From assembly GCF_002242805.1 (NCBI RefSeq), contig NZ_MCGQ01000034.1:1-64000 (forward strand): DNA of 64,000 nt. The letters run 5' to 3'. Shown here one piece after another: positions 49,913 to 57,989 of this stretch; the first letter of the stretch is position 1; the number at the start of each line of letters is the position of its first letter. Position numbers and translations under genes: made by a program. The stretch comes from Streptomyces diastatochromogenes (GTDB lineage: Bacteria; Actinomycetota; Actinomycetes; Streptomycetales; Streptomycetaceae). The notes under the pieces are model-generated. The model was not told where the DNA came from, searched no databases, and worked only from the letters and a program-made list of their open reading frames with translations.

Positions 49913-51085
49913 ATGCGCCTGCGCAGCCGCAGCACCGTACTCGCCGCCTCCCTCGTCCTGGCCCTGACGGCCGGCCCGCTGGTGGCGCCCGCCTTCGCCG
50001 CGCCGACGGCCACGGTGACCGCGCGAGCGGCGAAGACCGTCCCGGATCCCGGGGCCCTGCAGGCGGCACTCGCCGGGCTGCCCGACTCCGACGCGACCGC
50101 CGCACTGGTGCGGGTCGGCGGCACCGACGGCAGTTGGCGGGGCAGCGCGGGCGTGCACGACCTGGCGAGCGGGCGGGCGGCGGACCCGAACGCCCGGTTC
50201 CGGGCCGGTTCCACGACGAAGGTCGTGACGGCGGCGACCGTGCTGAAGCTGGCGGCCGAGGGCAGGGTCGACCTGGACACTCCCGTCCAGCACTACCTGC
50301 CCGGACTGCTCACCCCGGCCTTCAAGCCCATATCCGTACGGCAGTTGCTGAACCACACCAGCGGGATCAAGCCGGGCGACGGCTGGGGCGACGACTTCGC
50401 GGACCAGTACGCGCACCGCTTCGACACCATCACCCCGGAACAGGTGGTGGCCTCGGCGGTGGCGAAGGGGCCGGAGTTCGACCCCGGTGACCAGCAGGAC
50501 TACCTGAACATCAACTACACGATCCTCGGGATGCTGATCGAGAAGGTGACGGGACACTCGTACGCGCACGAGGCGACCCGGCTGGTGCTGCGCCCGGCAG
50601 GCATGCGCCACACCTACTTCCCCGGCACCGACCCCGTGATCCACGGCCCGCACAACCACGGCTACCAGCTGGTGAAGGACGCCGACGGGACCACACGGTT
50701 CGTGGACGTCAGCGACTGGAACCAGGCGGACCGCTGGGCGGCGGGCGACATGATCTCCACGACCGCCGACCTGGAACGGCTGATCACAGCACTGTTCCAG
50801 GGCCGGATCGTGCCCGAGCCGCAGCTGCAGGAGATGTTCACGGTGCCGGCGAACATCACCGGCGCCACCTACAGCGCCGGTCTCGAACGGTTCGAGCACA
50901 AGGGCACGGTGTACTGGCTCAAGTCCGGGGCCCGCTACGGCTACAGCACGGCGATCGCCGCCACCCGGGACCTGAGCCGCGCCCTCGTCTACTCGGTCAA
51001 CTCCACGGACGCCAAGGGTGAGTCGGCGAACCCGGTCGCCGAGCGCATCATCATGGCCACCCTCAAGCAGCAGCCGGAGCGCTGA
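49913..51085 (+). CDS. Secreted serine hydrolase, beta-lactamase / DD-peptidase family
   Basis: A 390-residue exported class C beta-lactamase-fold hydrolase (S12-like). The Sec signal ends near AFAAPT. Motif 1 is the catalytic S-T-T-K in RAGSTTKVVTAATVLKLA; motif 2 is Y-L-N in the YLNINY segment; motif 3 is K-S-G-A in LKSGARYGY, where H-x-G or K-T-G is usual. D-alanyl-D-alanine carboxypeptidase or esterase activity is most likely. AGGAG lies 6 bp upstream of ATG 49913. It overlaps the next, convergent gene by 23 bp. Confidence 0.88.
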   Translation: MRLRSRSTVLAASLVLALTAGPLVAPAFAAPTATVTARAAKTVPDPGALQAALAGLPDSDATAALVRVGGTDGSWRGSAGVHDLASGRAADPNARFRAGSTTKVVTAATVLKLAAEGRVDLDTPVQHYLPGLLTPAFKPISVRQLLNHTSGIKPGDGWGDDFADQYAHRFDTITPEQVVASAVAKGPEFDPGDQQDYLNINYTILGMLIEKVTGHSYAHEATRLVLRPAGMRHTYFPGTDPVIHGPHNHGYQLVKDADGTTRFVDVSDWNQADRWAAGDMISTTADLERLITALFQGRIVPEPQLQEMFTVPANITGATYSAGLERFEHKGTVYWLKSGARYGYSTAIAATRDLSRALVYSVNSTDAKGESANPVAERIIMATLKQQPER

Positions 51086-51572
51086 GCGCCTCCAGCCGCT
51101 TGATCTTCTGCCGTACGACGTACAGCGGGACGACCCCGAACACCCCGAACGACATGTCGATCAGCGACCACCAGAAGGGGATTCCCCGGATCGGTCCGCA
51201 GATCAGGGCGAGCGGGATGATCCCCGCGCAGGCGATCATCCCGAACTCCACGACCCAGATGTTGCGGACCGGGTCGCGGTACGGCCCGTAGAAGGCGACG
51301 GCGATGACGAGATGCGCGAACGCCAGCCAGTCCGTTCCGTACAGCACGAACGGGTACTTGGTGTCGACGGTGTCGAGTCCGTCCCGCACCCGTGAGATCC
51401 ACGCCATGAGCCCGGGCAGATGCTCGGGCACGGACAGTGCCCGCAGCACGCTCTCCGTCCACCGGAGTTCGTGCACCAGCGGAAAGGCGGTGGCCCCGCT
51501 GAGCACGAGGCACACGACGAAGGTGACCAGCCAGACGCGAATGCCCTTGAGCAGGGCGGCTCTGTCGCTCAT
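51063..51572 (-). CDS. Four-helix membrane protein, unknown function
   Basis: A 169-residue integral membrane protein with about four helices (VWLVTFVVCLVLSGATAFPLV, DWLAFAHLVIAVAFYGPY, IWVVEFGMIACAGIIPLALIC, LIDMSFGVFGVVPLYVV) and a basic C-terminal segment. I do not recognise its family. ATG 51572 is used; ATG 51593 would add seven residues (MQAYAPA), and its first base lies inside a 16-bp palindrome. The palindrome and a 13-bp direct repeat just upstream suggest tight regulation. Confidence 0.7.
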   Translation of the reverse strand: MSDRAALLKGIRVWLVTFVVCLVLSGATAFPLVHELRWTESVLRALSVPEHLPGLMAWISRVRDGLDTVDTKYPFVLYGTDWLAFAHLVIAVAFYGPYRDPVRNIWVVEFGMIACAGIIPLALICGPIRGIPFWWSLIDMSFGVFGVVPLYVVRQKIKRLEALSAPAAA

Positions 51573-51592
51573 GGCAGGAGCGTACGCCTGCA

Positions 51593-51608
51593 TTTGAACG
51601 CGTTCAAA
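51593..51608. promoter_or_regulatory. 16-bp palindromic operator TTTGAACGCGTTCAAA
   Basis: TTTGAACGCGTTCAAA is perfectly palindromic and AT-flanked, in the style of TetR-family operators. It lies 21-36 bp upstream of the membrane gene start at 51572. No TetR gene is in the window. Confidence 0.65.
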
Positions 51609-51617
51609 ACCGCCCCC

Positions 51618-51643
51618 CTCGTTCTGGCGCCTCGTTCTGGCGT
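51618..51643. repeat. 13-bp direct repeat beside the palindrome
   Basis: CTCGTTCTGGCGC (51618-51630) is repeated immediately at 51631-51643 with one change. It lies where an activator or -35 region of the membrane gene would be expected. Confidence 0.6.
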
Positions 51644-51958
51644 CCTCTGAGAGATCCAGGCCCTTCGGGCACTGGTGGACCAGCCGTTCCCGTGGTGTGC
51701 TGGAAGTGGCGGGAAGGACCTCTTGGAGACGCGGGGAAGCGGCTCGCGGCCGTGCACCGCGCAATCGGGATCCGCGAGAAGTGGATGGCGCCCTTCCCGC
51801 CCTTCATGCCGTCACACCGGTCCGGCGTCTACTGCGCGGGCAGCGGTACCCGACCACGAGGGGCGAGGCCCCGGAGGACGAGGACGCCTGATCGCCCGTA
51901 CGCCTCGCGGTGGCTCGTGCGCCGGTGGATCCTGAGGGCGGACGGCGGAGGTCGACGC

Positions 51959-53692
51959 ATGGCCAAAGGCTGGGCCGGGCGGGTCGCCCAAGGCTGGGCC
52001 GGGCGGGTTGCGGGGCTGCGCGCTCGCGTGCCCGGCCCCAGTGCACTCCTCGCGGGCCTGGGGAGCCGGCTCCGGGACGACCTGCCGGCGGGCGTGACGG
52101 TGGCCGCGTACCTCGTGCCGCAGGTCATGGCGTACGCGGGCGTGGCCGGTCTGCCACCGGTCACCGGGCTCTGGGCGATCCTTCCGGCGCTCGGCCTCTA
52201 CGCGGTGTTCGGCTCCTCGCGCCTGCTGTCGGTCGGCCCGGAGTCCACGACGGCCCTGATGACGGCCACGGTGGTGGGCCCCCTGGCCGGCGGCGACCCG
52301 GGCCGCTACGCCTCGCTGGCAGCCGCCCTCGCCGTCACGGTCGGGCTGCTGTGCCTGGTGGCCCGGGCGATCCGGCTGGGCTTCCTGGCGGATCTGCTCT
52401 CCCGGCCGGTCCTGGTCGGCTATCTCGCGGGCGTGGCACTGATCATGGCGGTGGACCAGTTGCCCAGGCTCACCGGTGTGCGGACGAGCGGCACGGAGTT
52501 CTTCCCGCAGCTGTGGTCCTTCTTCAGCCATCTGGGACAGGCCCACCTGGCGACCGTGATCCTCTCCGCCGCCGTACTGGTCTTCCTCTTCACCGTCGCC
52601 CACTTCTTCCCCGCCCTCCCCGGACCGCTGCTCGCCGTGGTCCTCGCCACCGCGGCCGTCGTCGCCTTCGACCTGGACGGCCGGTACGGCGTCGCGGTGA
52701 TCGGCACGGTGCCCTCCGGCCTTCCGGACCTCGCCCTGCCGGATCTCGCCGAGCTGCCGGGCCTGGCGCTGCCCGCGCTCGGTGTGCTGCTGGTCGCGTA
52801 CACGGACATGATCCTCACCGCGCGGGCGTTCGCGGACCGCGGCGACCAGAAGCCGCTCGACGCCGACCGGGAGTTCCTCGCCCTGGGCGCCACCAACCTC
52901 GGCGCCGGTGTCGTGCACGGCTTCCCCATCAGCAGCAGCGCCAGCCGTACGGCGCTCGCGTCCTCCGCGCACGCCCGCAGCCAGGTGTACTCACTGGTCG
53001 CGGGGGCGGCGGTGCTGGCCGTCCTGTTGTTCCTCAGCCCGCTGCTGTCCCGCATGCCCGCCGCCGCGCTCGGCGCGCTCGTCGTCTACGCCGCCGCCCA
53101 CATGATCGACGTCGCGGGTTTCCGCCGGCTCGCCTCCTTCCGGCGCCGGGAACTGTTCCTCGCCCTGGGCTGCCTGGCGGGCGTGCTCGCCCTGGACGTC
53201 CTGTACGGGGTGCTCGTGGCCGTCGGCCTGTCGGTAGCCGAACTGCTGACCCGGGTGGCCCGGCCGCACGACGCGATCGAGGGCCTGGTCCCCGGGGTGG
53301 CCGGCATGCACGACGTCGACGACTACCCGGAGGCACGCACGATCCCCGGTCTGCTCGTGTACCGCTACGACTCGCCCCTGTTCTTCGCCAACGCGGAGGA
53401 CTTCCGGCGCCGGGCGCTGGCCGCCGTGGACGAACAGAACGAACCCGTCCACTGGTTCGTCCTCAACACCGAGGCCAACGTGGAGGTCGACATCACGGCC
53501 CTGGACGCCGTGGAGGAGCTGCGCCGGGAGCTCACGGACCGAGGCATCGTGTTCGCCCTCGCCCGGGTCAAGCAGGACCTGCTGGACGAACTCGAGGCGT
53601 ACGGCCTCGCGAAGTCCGTCGGCACCGACCGCATCTTCCCGACGCTGCCCACGGCGGTGGCCGCGTACCGGGCATGGTGCCGCGACCACTGA
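51959..53692 (+). CDS. SulP-family anion transporter with STAS domain
   Basis: A 577-residue SulP/SLC26-type permease. About ten to twelve helices occupy residues 50-440; the family signature region is AAYLVPQVMAYAGVAGLPPVTGLW near the N-terminus. A C-terminal STAS domain covers about residues 455-570 (IPGLLVYRYDSPLFFANAEDFRRRAL). Sulfate is the usual guess; bicarbonate, nitrate or dicarboxylates are possible. ATG 51959 has GGAGG 7-8 bp upstream. A 17-bp direct repeat near the start gives the doubled QGWAGRVA/KGWAGRVA segment. Confidence 0.9.
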   Translation: MAKGWAGRVAQGWAGRVAGLRARVPGPSALLAGLGSRLRDDLPAGVTVAAYLVPQVMAYAGVAGLPPVTGLWAILPALGLYAVFGSSRLLSVGPESTTALMTATVVGPLAGGDPGRYASLAAALAVTVGLLCLVARAIRLGFLADLLSRPVLVGYLAGVALIMAVDQLPRLTGVRTSGTEFFPQLWSFFSHLGQAHLATVILSAAVLVFLFTVAHFFPALPGPLLAVVLATAAVVAFDLDGRYGVAVIGTVPSGLPDLALPDLAELPGLALPALGVLLVAYTDMILTARAFADRGDQKPLDADREFLALGATNLGAGVVHGFPISSSASRTALASSAHARSQVYSLVAGAAVLAVLLFLSPLLSRMPAAALGALVVYAAAHMIDVAGFRRLASFRRRELFLALGCLAGVLALDVLYGVLVAVGLSVAELLTRVARPHDAIEGLVPGVAGMHDVDDYPEARTIPGLLVYRYDSPLFFANAEDFRRRALAAVDEQNEPVHWFVLNTEANVEVDITALDAVEELRRELTDRGIVFALARVKQDLLDELEAYGLAKSVGTDRIFPTLPTAVAAYRAWCRDH

Positions 53693-53809
53693 CCCGCTTT
53701 CTCCGCCCGTGGGGCCGATCGGCCCTGGTGCGGACGGCACCTGCGGATGATGATCGGCTGCCTTGAGGACGGCCCTCAGGCTGTCCCGGCCGGGGAACGA
53801 GGGGCCGCC

Positions 53810-54497
53810 ATGACCGAGGCACACACCTTCACCGAGCGGCACCCGATCCGGGTGTTCCTGCTGGACGACCACGAGGTCGTACGACGCGGCCTCGCCGACC
53901 TGCTCGACGCCGAACCGGACATCCGCGTGGTCGGCGACGCGGACACCGCCGAGCACGCCCTCACCCGCGGCCCCGCACTGCGCCCGCACGTCGCCGTGCT
54001 CGACGTCCGCCTGCCCGACGGGGACGGCATCTCGGTCTGCCGGGAGCTGCGCAGCCGGATGCCGGAGCTGGCCTGCCTGATGCTGACCTCCTTCGACGAC
54101 GAGGACGCCCCGCTCGACGCGATCATCGCCGGGGCGTCCGGGTATGTCCTGAAGCAGATCAAGGGCTCCGACCCGGTCTCGGCCGTCCGCACGGTCGCCT
54201 CGGGCCAGTCGATGCTGGACCCCGCGACCACCGCCCGCCTCATGCGCTCCCTGCGCGCCGGCCCCGCCGCACTCCCGCCCGAACTGGCAAGCCTGTCCCC
54301 CCCCCCCCCGCGAACGGGACATCCTCACCCTGATCGGCGACGATCTGACCAACCGCGAGATCGGCACCGAGTTGCACCTGTCCGAGAAAACCGTCAAGAA
54401 CCACATCTCCGGCCTACTGGCCAAGCTGGGCGTACAACGCAGGGTCCAGGCAGCGGTCCTGGCCTCGCAGTTGGAGCAGCAGGGTGAACGGGGTTGA
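53810..54497 (+). pseudogene. NarL/LuxR-type response regulator, frame broken at a 13-C run
   Basis: A response regulator. The receiver domain (residues 1-125) has the DD pair in FLLDDHEV, phosphoacceptor D65 in VAVLDVRLPDG, and the conserved Lys in YVLKQIKG. The coding frame changes at a homopolymer of 13 C (54297-54309). Removing one C joins it to the intact LuxR-type HTH (ERDILTLIGDDLTNREIG, LSEKTVKNHISGLLAKLGV) and a stop at 54497, giving 228 residues. Without correction the protein continues with unrelated Pro/Arg-rich residues to 54487. No histidine kinase gene is adjacent. Sequencing error, real inactivation and phase-variable slippage are all possible. Confidence 0.85.
54297..54309 (+). 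repeat. Homopolymer of 13 C
   Basis: An uninterrupted run of 13 cytosines at the linker of the response regulator. Multiples of three keep the gene in frame, so 12 would restore it. Confidence 0.9.
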
Positions 54498-54530
54498 GGG
54501 GCGGCGCGACTGCGGCGAAGTTCCCGGACC

Positions 54531-55715
54531 CTACAACCCCACGATCTTGTTCCACCGCTTCGCGAACTCCACCCGCTCCGTGGAGGTGATGTCCCGGGCG
54601 ATGGCCAGCCGCTTGCGCATGGTGGTGTCCGGGAAGATCAAGGGGTTGTCGGCCAGGGCCGCGGTGTCCTTGTCCTTGGAGGCTGCCAGGACCTCCCTGG
54701 CCGCCGGGACCGGGCAGACGTAGTTGACCCAGGCGGCGAGTTCCGCGGCGACCTCGGGGTCGTAGTAGTAGTCGATCAGCCGCTCGGCGTTGGTCTTGTG
54801 GCGGGCCCGGTTGGGGATCATCAGGGAGTCCGACCACAGTTCGGCGCCCTCCTCGGGGACGACGAAGCGGATGTCGGGGTTGTCCGCCTGGAGCTGGATG
54901 ACGTCGCCCGAGTAGGCCTGGCAGGCGAGGACGTCGCCGCTGACCAGGTCCTTGGTGTAGTCGTTGCCCGTGAAGCGGCGTATCTGGCCCCGGTGGACCT
55001 CGCGCTCGACCTGGTCGCAGACCCGGTGGAAGTCGGCCGCCGTCCACTGGGTGATGTCCACGCCGTTGCCCTGCATCAGCAGCGCGAACGACTCGTCCAG
55101 GCCGGAGAGCAGGGTCACGCGGCCCTTGAGGTCGCTCGCCCAGAGGTCGGAGACGTGGCGTATCTCGCGGCCGAGCTTGCGGCGGTTGTAGGCGATGCCG
55201 GTGATGCCGGACTGCCACGGCACCGTGCACCTGCGGCCCGGGTCGAAGGCCGGTGAGCGCAGGAGCGGGTCCAGGTACTTCGCCACGTTGGGCTGGTGGG
55301 CGCGGTCCATCCGCTGCACCCAGCCCAGGCGGACGAACCGCGCGCACATCCAGTCGCTGATGACGATCAGGTCGCGTCCGGTCGACTGGTGGTTCATCAG
55401 CGCGGGGCTGATCTTGCCGAAGAACTCGTCGTTGTCGTTGATCTCCTCGACGTAGTCGACGGAGATGCCGGTGCGCTTCTCGAAGGCCTCGAGAGTGGGC
55501 CGCTTGTTGGGGTTGTCGTCATCGGTGTCGATGTACAGCGGCCAGTTCGCCCAGGTCAGCTTCTTGTCGGTGGCGGACACGTCGGTCACGGCACGGTCGC
55601 CGGGCTCGACGTAGGCGGCGGGCACCCCGCAGCCGGCCAGCGCACCGAGTGCGGCGGTGCCGCCGAGCGCGGTCAGCAGGGAGCGGCGGGACAGCGCGGA
55701 ACGGCGGGGCAACAT
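54531..55715 (-). CDS. Orphan polyamine-binding Tat lipoprotein
   Basis: A 394-residue PotD/PotF-type lipoprotein, paralogous to the one at 37539-38786 (shared NRARHKTNAERLIDYYYDPE, EINDNDEFFGKI). The signal has SRRSLLTAL and lipobox LAGC (about residue 29). No permease or ATPase gene is adjacent, so it may share the transporter 17 kb away. It lies 109 bp downstream of an aldehyde dehydrogenase on the same strand; a strong hairpin lies between them. ATG 55715 lacks a good ribosome binding site; a GTG at 55799 would translate the hairpin. Confidence 0.87.
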   Translation of the reverse strand: MLPRRSALSRRSLLTALGGTAALGALAGCGVPAAYVEPGDRAVTDVSATDKKLTWANWPLYIDTDDDNPNKRPTLEAFEKRTGISVDYVEEINDNDEFFGKISPALMNHQSTGRDLIVISDWMCARFVRLGWVQRMDRAHQPNVAKYLDPLLRSPAFDPGRRCTVPWQSGITGIAYNRRKLGREIRHVSDLWASDLKGRVTLLSGLDESFALLMQGNGVDITQWTAADFHRVCDQVEREVHRGQIRRFTGNDYTKDLVSGDVLACQAYSGDVIQLQADNPDIRFVVPEEGAELWSDSLMIPNRARHKTNAERLIDYYYDPEVAAELAAWVNYVCPVPAAREVLAASKDKDTAALADNPLIFPDTTMRKRLAIARDITSTERVEFAKRWNKIVGL

Positions 55716-55734
55716 GGGGTGGCGCGAAGAAGTC

Positions 55735-55767
55735 TGGGGCACCACGGCAGGATGCCGTGGTGCCCCA
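55735..55767 (-). terminator. Strong hairpin between dehydrogenase and lipoprotein genes
   Basis: TGGGGCACCACGGCA (55735-55749) pairs perfectly with 55753-55767 around a 3-nt loop. It lies between same-strand genes, so it is either a terminator with partial read-through or an mRNA stabiliser. Confidence 0.75.
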
Positions 55768-55824
55768 CACCTGAACAATCGACGGTGCGTCGAGCCCACC
55801 GGGTGGGACCCGACACCTTGTCGA

Positions 55825-57264
55825 TCAGCTGTCGAGAGACGTCATCACATGCTTGATCCGCGTGTAGTCCTCGAAACCGTACGCCGACAGGTCCTTGCCG
55901 TAGCCGGACTTCTTGAAGCCGCCGTGGGGCATCTCGGCGACCAGCGGGATGTGGGTGTTGATCCACACGCAGCCGAAGTCGAGCTTCTTGGACATGCGCA
56001 TCGCGCGGCCGTGGTCCTTGGTCCACACCGAGGAGGCGAGGGCGAACTCGACGCCGTTGGCCCACTGGACGGCCTGGTCCTCGTCGCTGAAGGACTGGAC
56101 GGTGATGACCGGGCCGAAGACCTCGTTCTGGATGATCTCGTCGTCCTGCTTCAGACCGGAGACGACGGTCGGGGCGTAGAAGTAGCCCTTCTCGCCGACC
56201 TGGTGGCCGCCCGCCTCGACCTTGGCGTGCGCGGGCAGGCGCTCGATGAAGCCGGAGACCTGCTTGAGCTGGTTGGGGTTGTTCAGCGGGCCGAAGAGGA
56301 CGTCCTCGTCGTCCGGCTGGCCGGTCTTGGTCTCGGCGGCCGCCTTGGCGAGCGCCGCGACGAACTCGTCGTGGATGGACTCCTGGACGAGGACGCGGGT
56401 CGCGGCCGTACAGTCCTGGCCGGCATTGAAGAAGCCCGCCACGGAGATGTCCTCGACGGCCTTGGCGATGTCGGTGTCCTCGAAGACGACGACCGGGGCC
56501 TTGCCGCCCAGCTCCAGGTGGACCCGCTTGAGGTCCTTGGAGGCGGACTCGGCGACGGACATGCCGGCGCGTACGGAGCCGGTGATGGAGGCCATCGCCG
56601 GGGTGTCGTGCTCGACCATCGCGCGGCCGGTTTCACGGTCGCCGCAGATGACGTTGAAAACGCCCTTGGGCAGGATCGAGCCGATGATGTCGGCGATCAG
56701 GACGGTCGAGGCGGGGGTGGTGTCCGAGGGCTTGAGGACGACCGTGTTGCCCGCGGCGATGGCCGGGGCGAACTTCCACACGGCCATCATCATCGGGTAG
56801 TTCCACGGCGCGACCTGCGCGCAGACGCCGACCGGCTCGCGGCGGATGATCGAGGTCATCCCGTCCATGTACTCGCCGGCCGAGCGGCCCTCCAGCAGCC
56901 GGGCCGCACCCGCGAAGAAGCGGATCTGGTCGACCATCGGCGGGATCTCCTCGGAGCGGGTCAGCCCGGTCGGCTTGCCCGTGTTCTCCACCTCGGCCGC
57001 GATCAGCTCCTCGGCGCGCTCCTCGAACGCGTCCGCGATCTTCAGGAGGGCCTTCTGCCGCTCGCCGGGGGTCGTGTCGCGCCAGGCCGGGAAGGCCGCG
57101 GCGGCGGCCGCCATCGCGGCGTCCACGTCCGCCTGTCCGGACAGCGGAGCGGTGGCGTACGCCTCGCCCGTCGCGGGGTTGACCACCTCGGTGGTCCGTC
57201 CGTCGGCGGCGTCCCGGAACTCACCGTCGATGTAGTTGCGCAGACGACGCAGCTCGGTGCTCAC
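55825..57264 (-). CDS. Aldehyde dehydrogenase, gamma-aminobutyraldehyde/PuuC type
   Basis: A 479-residue aldehyde dehydrogenase. Motifs are VAPWNYPMMMAVWK, SITGSVRAG, LELGGKAP (general base) and NAGQDCTAATR (catalytic Cys), like the dehydrogenase at 38840-40375. It probably handles (gamma-glutamyl-)aminobutyraldehyde from polyamine catabolism. GTG 57264 has AGGAGG 7 bp upstream. It diverges from the Lrp/AsnC regulator, which is the natural candidate to control it. Confidence 0.9.
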   Translation of the reverse strand: MSTELRRLRNYIDGEFRDAADGRTTEVVNPATGEAYATAPLSGQADVDAAMAAAAAAFPAWRDTTPGERQKALLKIADAFEERAEELIAAEVENTGKPTGLTRSEEIPPMVDQIRFFAGAARLLEGRSAGEYMDGMTSIIRREPVGVCAQVAPWNYPMMMAVWKFAPAIAAGNTVVLKPSDTTPASTVLIADIIGSILPKGVFNVICGDRETGRAMVEHDTPAMASITGSVRAGMSVAESASKDLKRVHLELGGKAPVVVFEDTDIAKAVEDISVAGFFNAGQDCTAATRVLVQESIHDEFVAALAKAAAETKTGQPDDEDVLFGPLNNPNQLKQVSGFIERLPAHAKVEAGGHQVGEKGYFYAPTVVSGLKQDDEIIQNEVFGPVITVQSFSDEDQAVQWANGVEFALASSVWTKDHGRAMRMSKKLDFGCVWINTHIPLVAEMPHGGFKKSGYGKDLSAYGFEDYTRIKHVMTSLDS

Positions 57265-57483
57265 TGCCGGCCTCCTGATCTGGTTCGAGGGTTCAAGCTG
57301 TGCAGCTCGTCCAGCCTGTGCGGCTGTCCAATCACTGAGACACCCACCCTAATCGGCAGACCCACGTTTTCAACACCCCCGTCGCCACCAGTTCTGCGAA
57401 ATCCGCAAGTCTTGGACTCGAAAACAACGAATTTCATTGATCGGGCCTTGCGAAACTGTCGAGACGTCGTGCACAGTGAGGTC
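57265..57483. promoter_or_regulatory. Divergent promoter of dehydrogenase and Lrp-type regulator
   Basis: A 219-bp gap with an AT-rich core around 57395-57455. TGCGAAA occurs at about 57394 and 57449, and GAAAT/ATTTC arms flank a stretch with CGAAAACAACGAA. These fit the loose, repeated sites of Lrp/AsnC proteins, but I cannot fix a consensus. Confidence 0.45.
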
Positions 57484-57987
57484 GTGGCCAGTCGAAGCGC
57501 AGACCAGAGGGACTCGTCCCGCGAGTCCAGGAACGGCACCCCAACGCTGGATGCCGTCTCCCTCGCCATCATTCAGCAGCTCCAGGAGGACGGTCGTAGG
57601 CCGTACGCCGCGATCGGCAAGGCCGTGGGCCTCTCCGAAGCGGCCGTGCGCCAGCGCGTCCAGAAGCTGCTGGACCAGGGCGTGATGCAGATCGTCGCCG
57701 TCACGGACCCGCTCACCGTGGGCTTCCGCAGGCAGGCGATGGTCGGGATCAACGTCGAGGGCGATGTCGAGTCGATCGCGGATGTGCTGACCGGCATGTC
57801 GGAAGTCGAGTACGTGGTGATGACCGCGGGCTCGTTCGACATCCTCGCCGAGATCGTGTGCGAGGACGACGACCACCTGCTGGACGTCATCAACAAACGC
57901 ATCCGGGCACTGCCCGGCGTGCGCTCCACCGAAAGCTTCGTCTACCTGAAGCTGAAGAAGCAGACCTACATGTGGGGAACCCGATAA
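57484..57987 (+). CDS. Lrp/AsnC-family regulator
   Basis: A 167-residue Lrp/AsnC protein. The N-terminal HTH is LDAVSLAIIQQLQEDGRRPYAAIGKAVGLSEAAVRQRVQKLLDQGVM; the RAM ligand-binding domain follows (VGINVEGDVESIADVLTGMSEVEYVVMTAGSFDILAEIVCED). It probably senses a polyamine or related metabolite; I recall the corresponding S. coelicolor protein (SCO5656) being described as the polyamine regulator EpuRI. The start is uncertain: GTG 57484 has GTGAGG only 2 bp away, and GTG 57469 is the alternative. It lies 2 bp upstream of the aminotransferase gene, in one operon. Confidence 0.85.
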   Translation: MASRSADQRDSSRESRNGTPTLDAVSLAIIQQLQEDGRRPYAAIGKAVGLSEAAVRQRVQKLLDQGVMQIVAVTDPLTVGFRRQAMVGINVEGDVESIADVLTGMSEVEYVVMTAGSFDILAEIVCEDDDHLLDVINKRIRALPGVRSTESFVYLKLKKQTYMWGTR

Positions 57988-57989
57988 CC

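Larger units (their letters stand above)
51573..51958. other. 386-bp intergenic region
   Basis: Apart from the palindrome (51593-51608), the direct repeats (51618-51643) and the SulP ribosome binding site (GGAGG near 51947), I see nothing. The open reading frame running through it into SulP lacks coding character. Confidence 0.5.

Noticed and set aside
51692..51958. 89-codon N-terminal extension of the SulP transporter
   Set aside because: Composition (WKWREGPLGD, RPRGARPRRTRTPDRP) is not signal- or membrane-like and ATG 51959 has a good ribosome binding site.
53712..53725. GGGCCGATCGGCCC palindrome upstream of the response regulator
   Set aside because: A perfect 14-bp palindrome, but GC-only arms of this size are expected by chance at this base composition and nothing else supports it.
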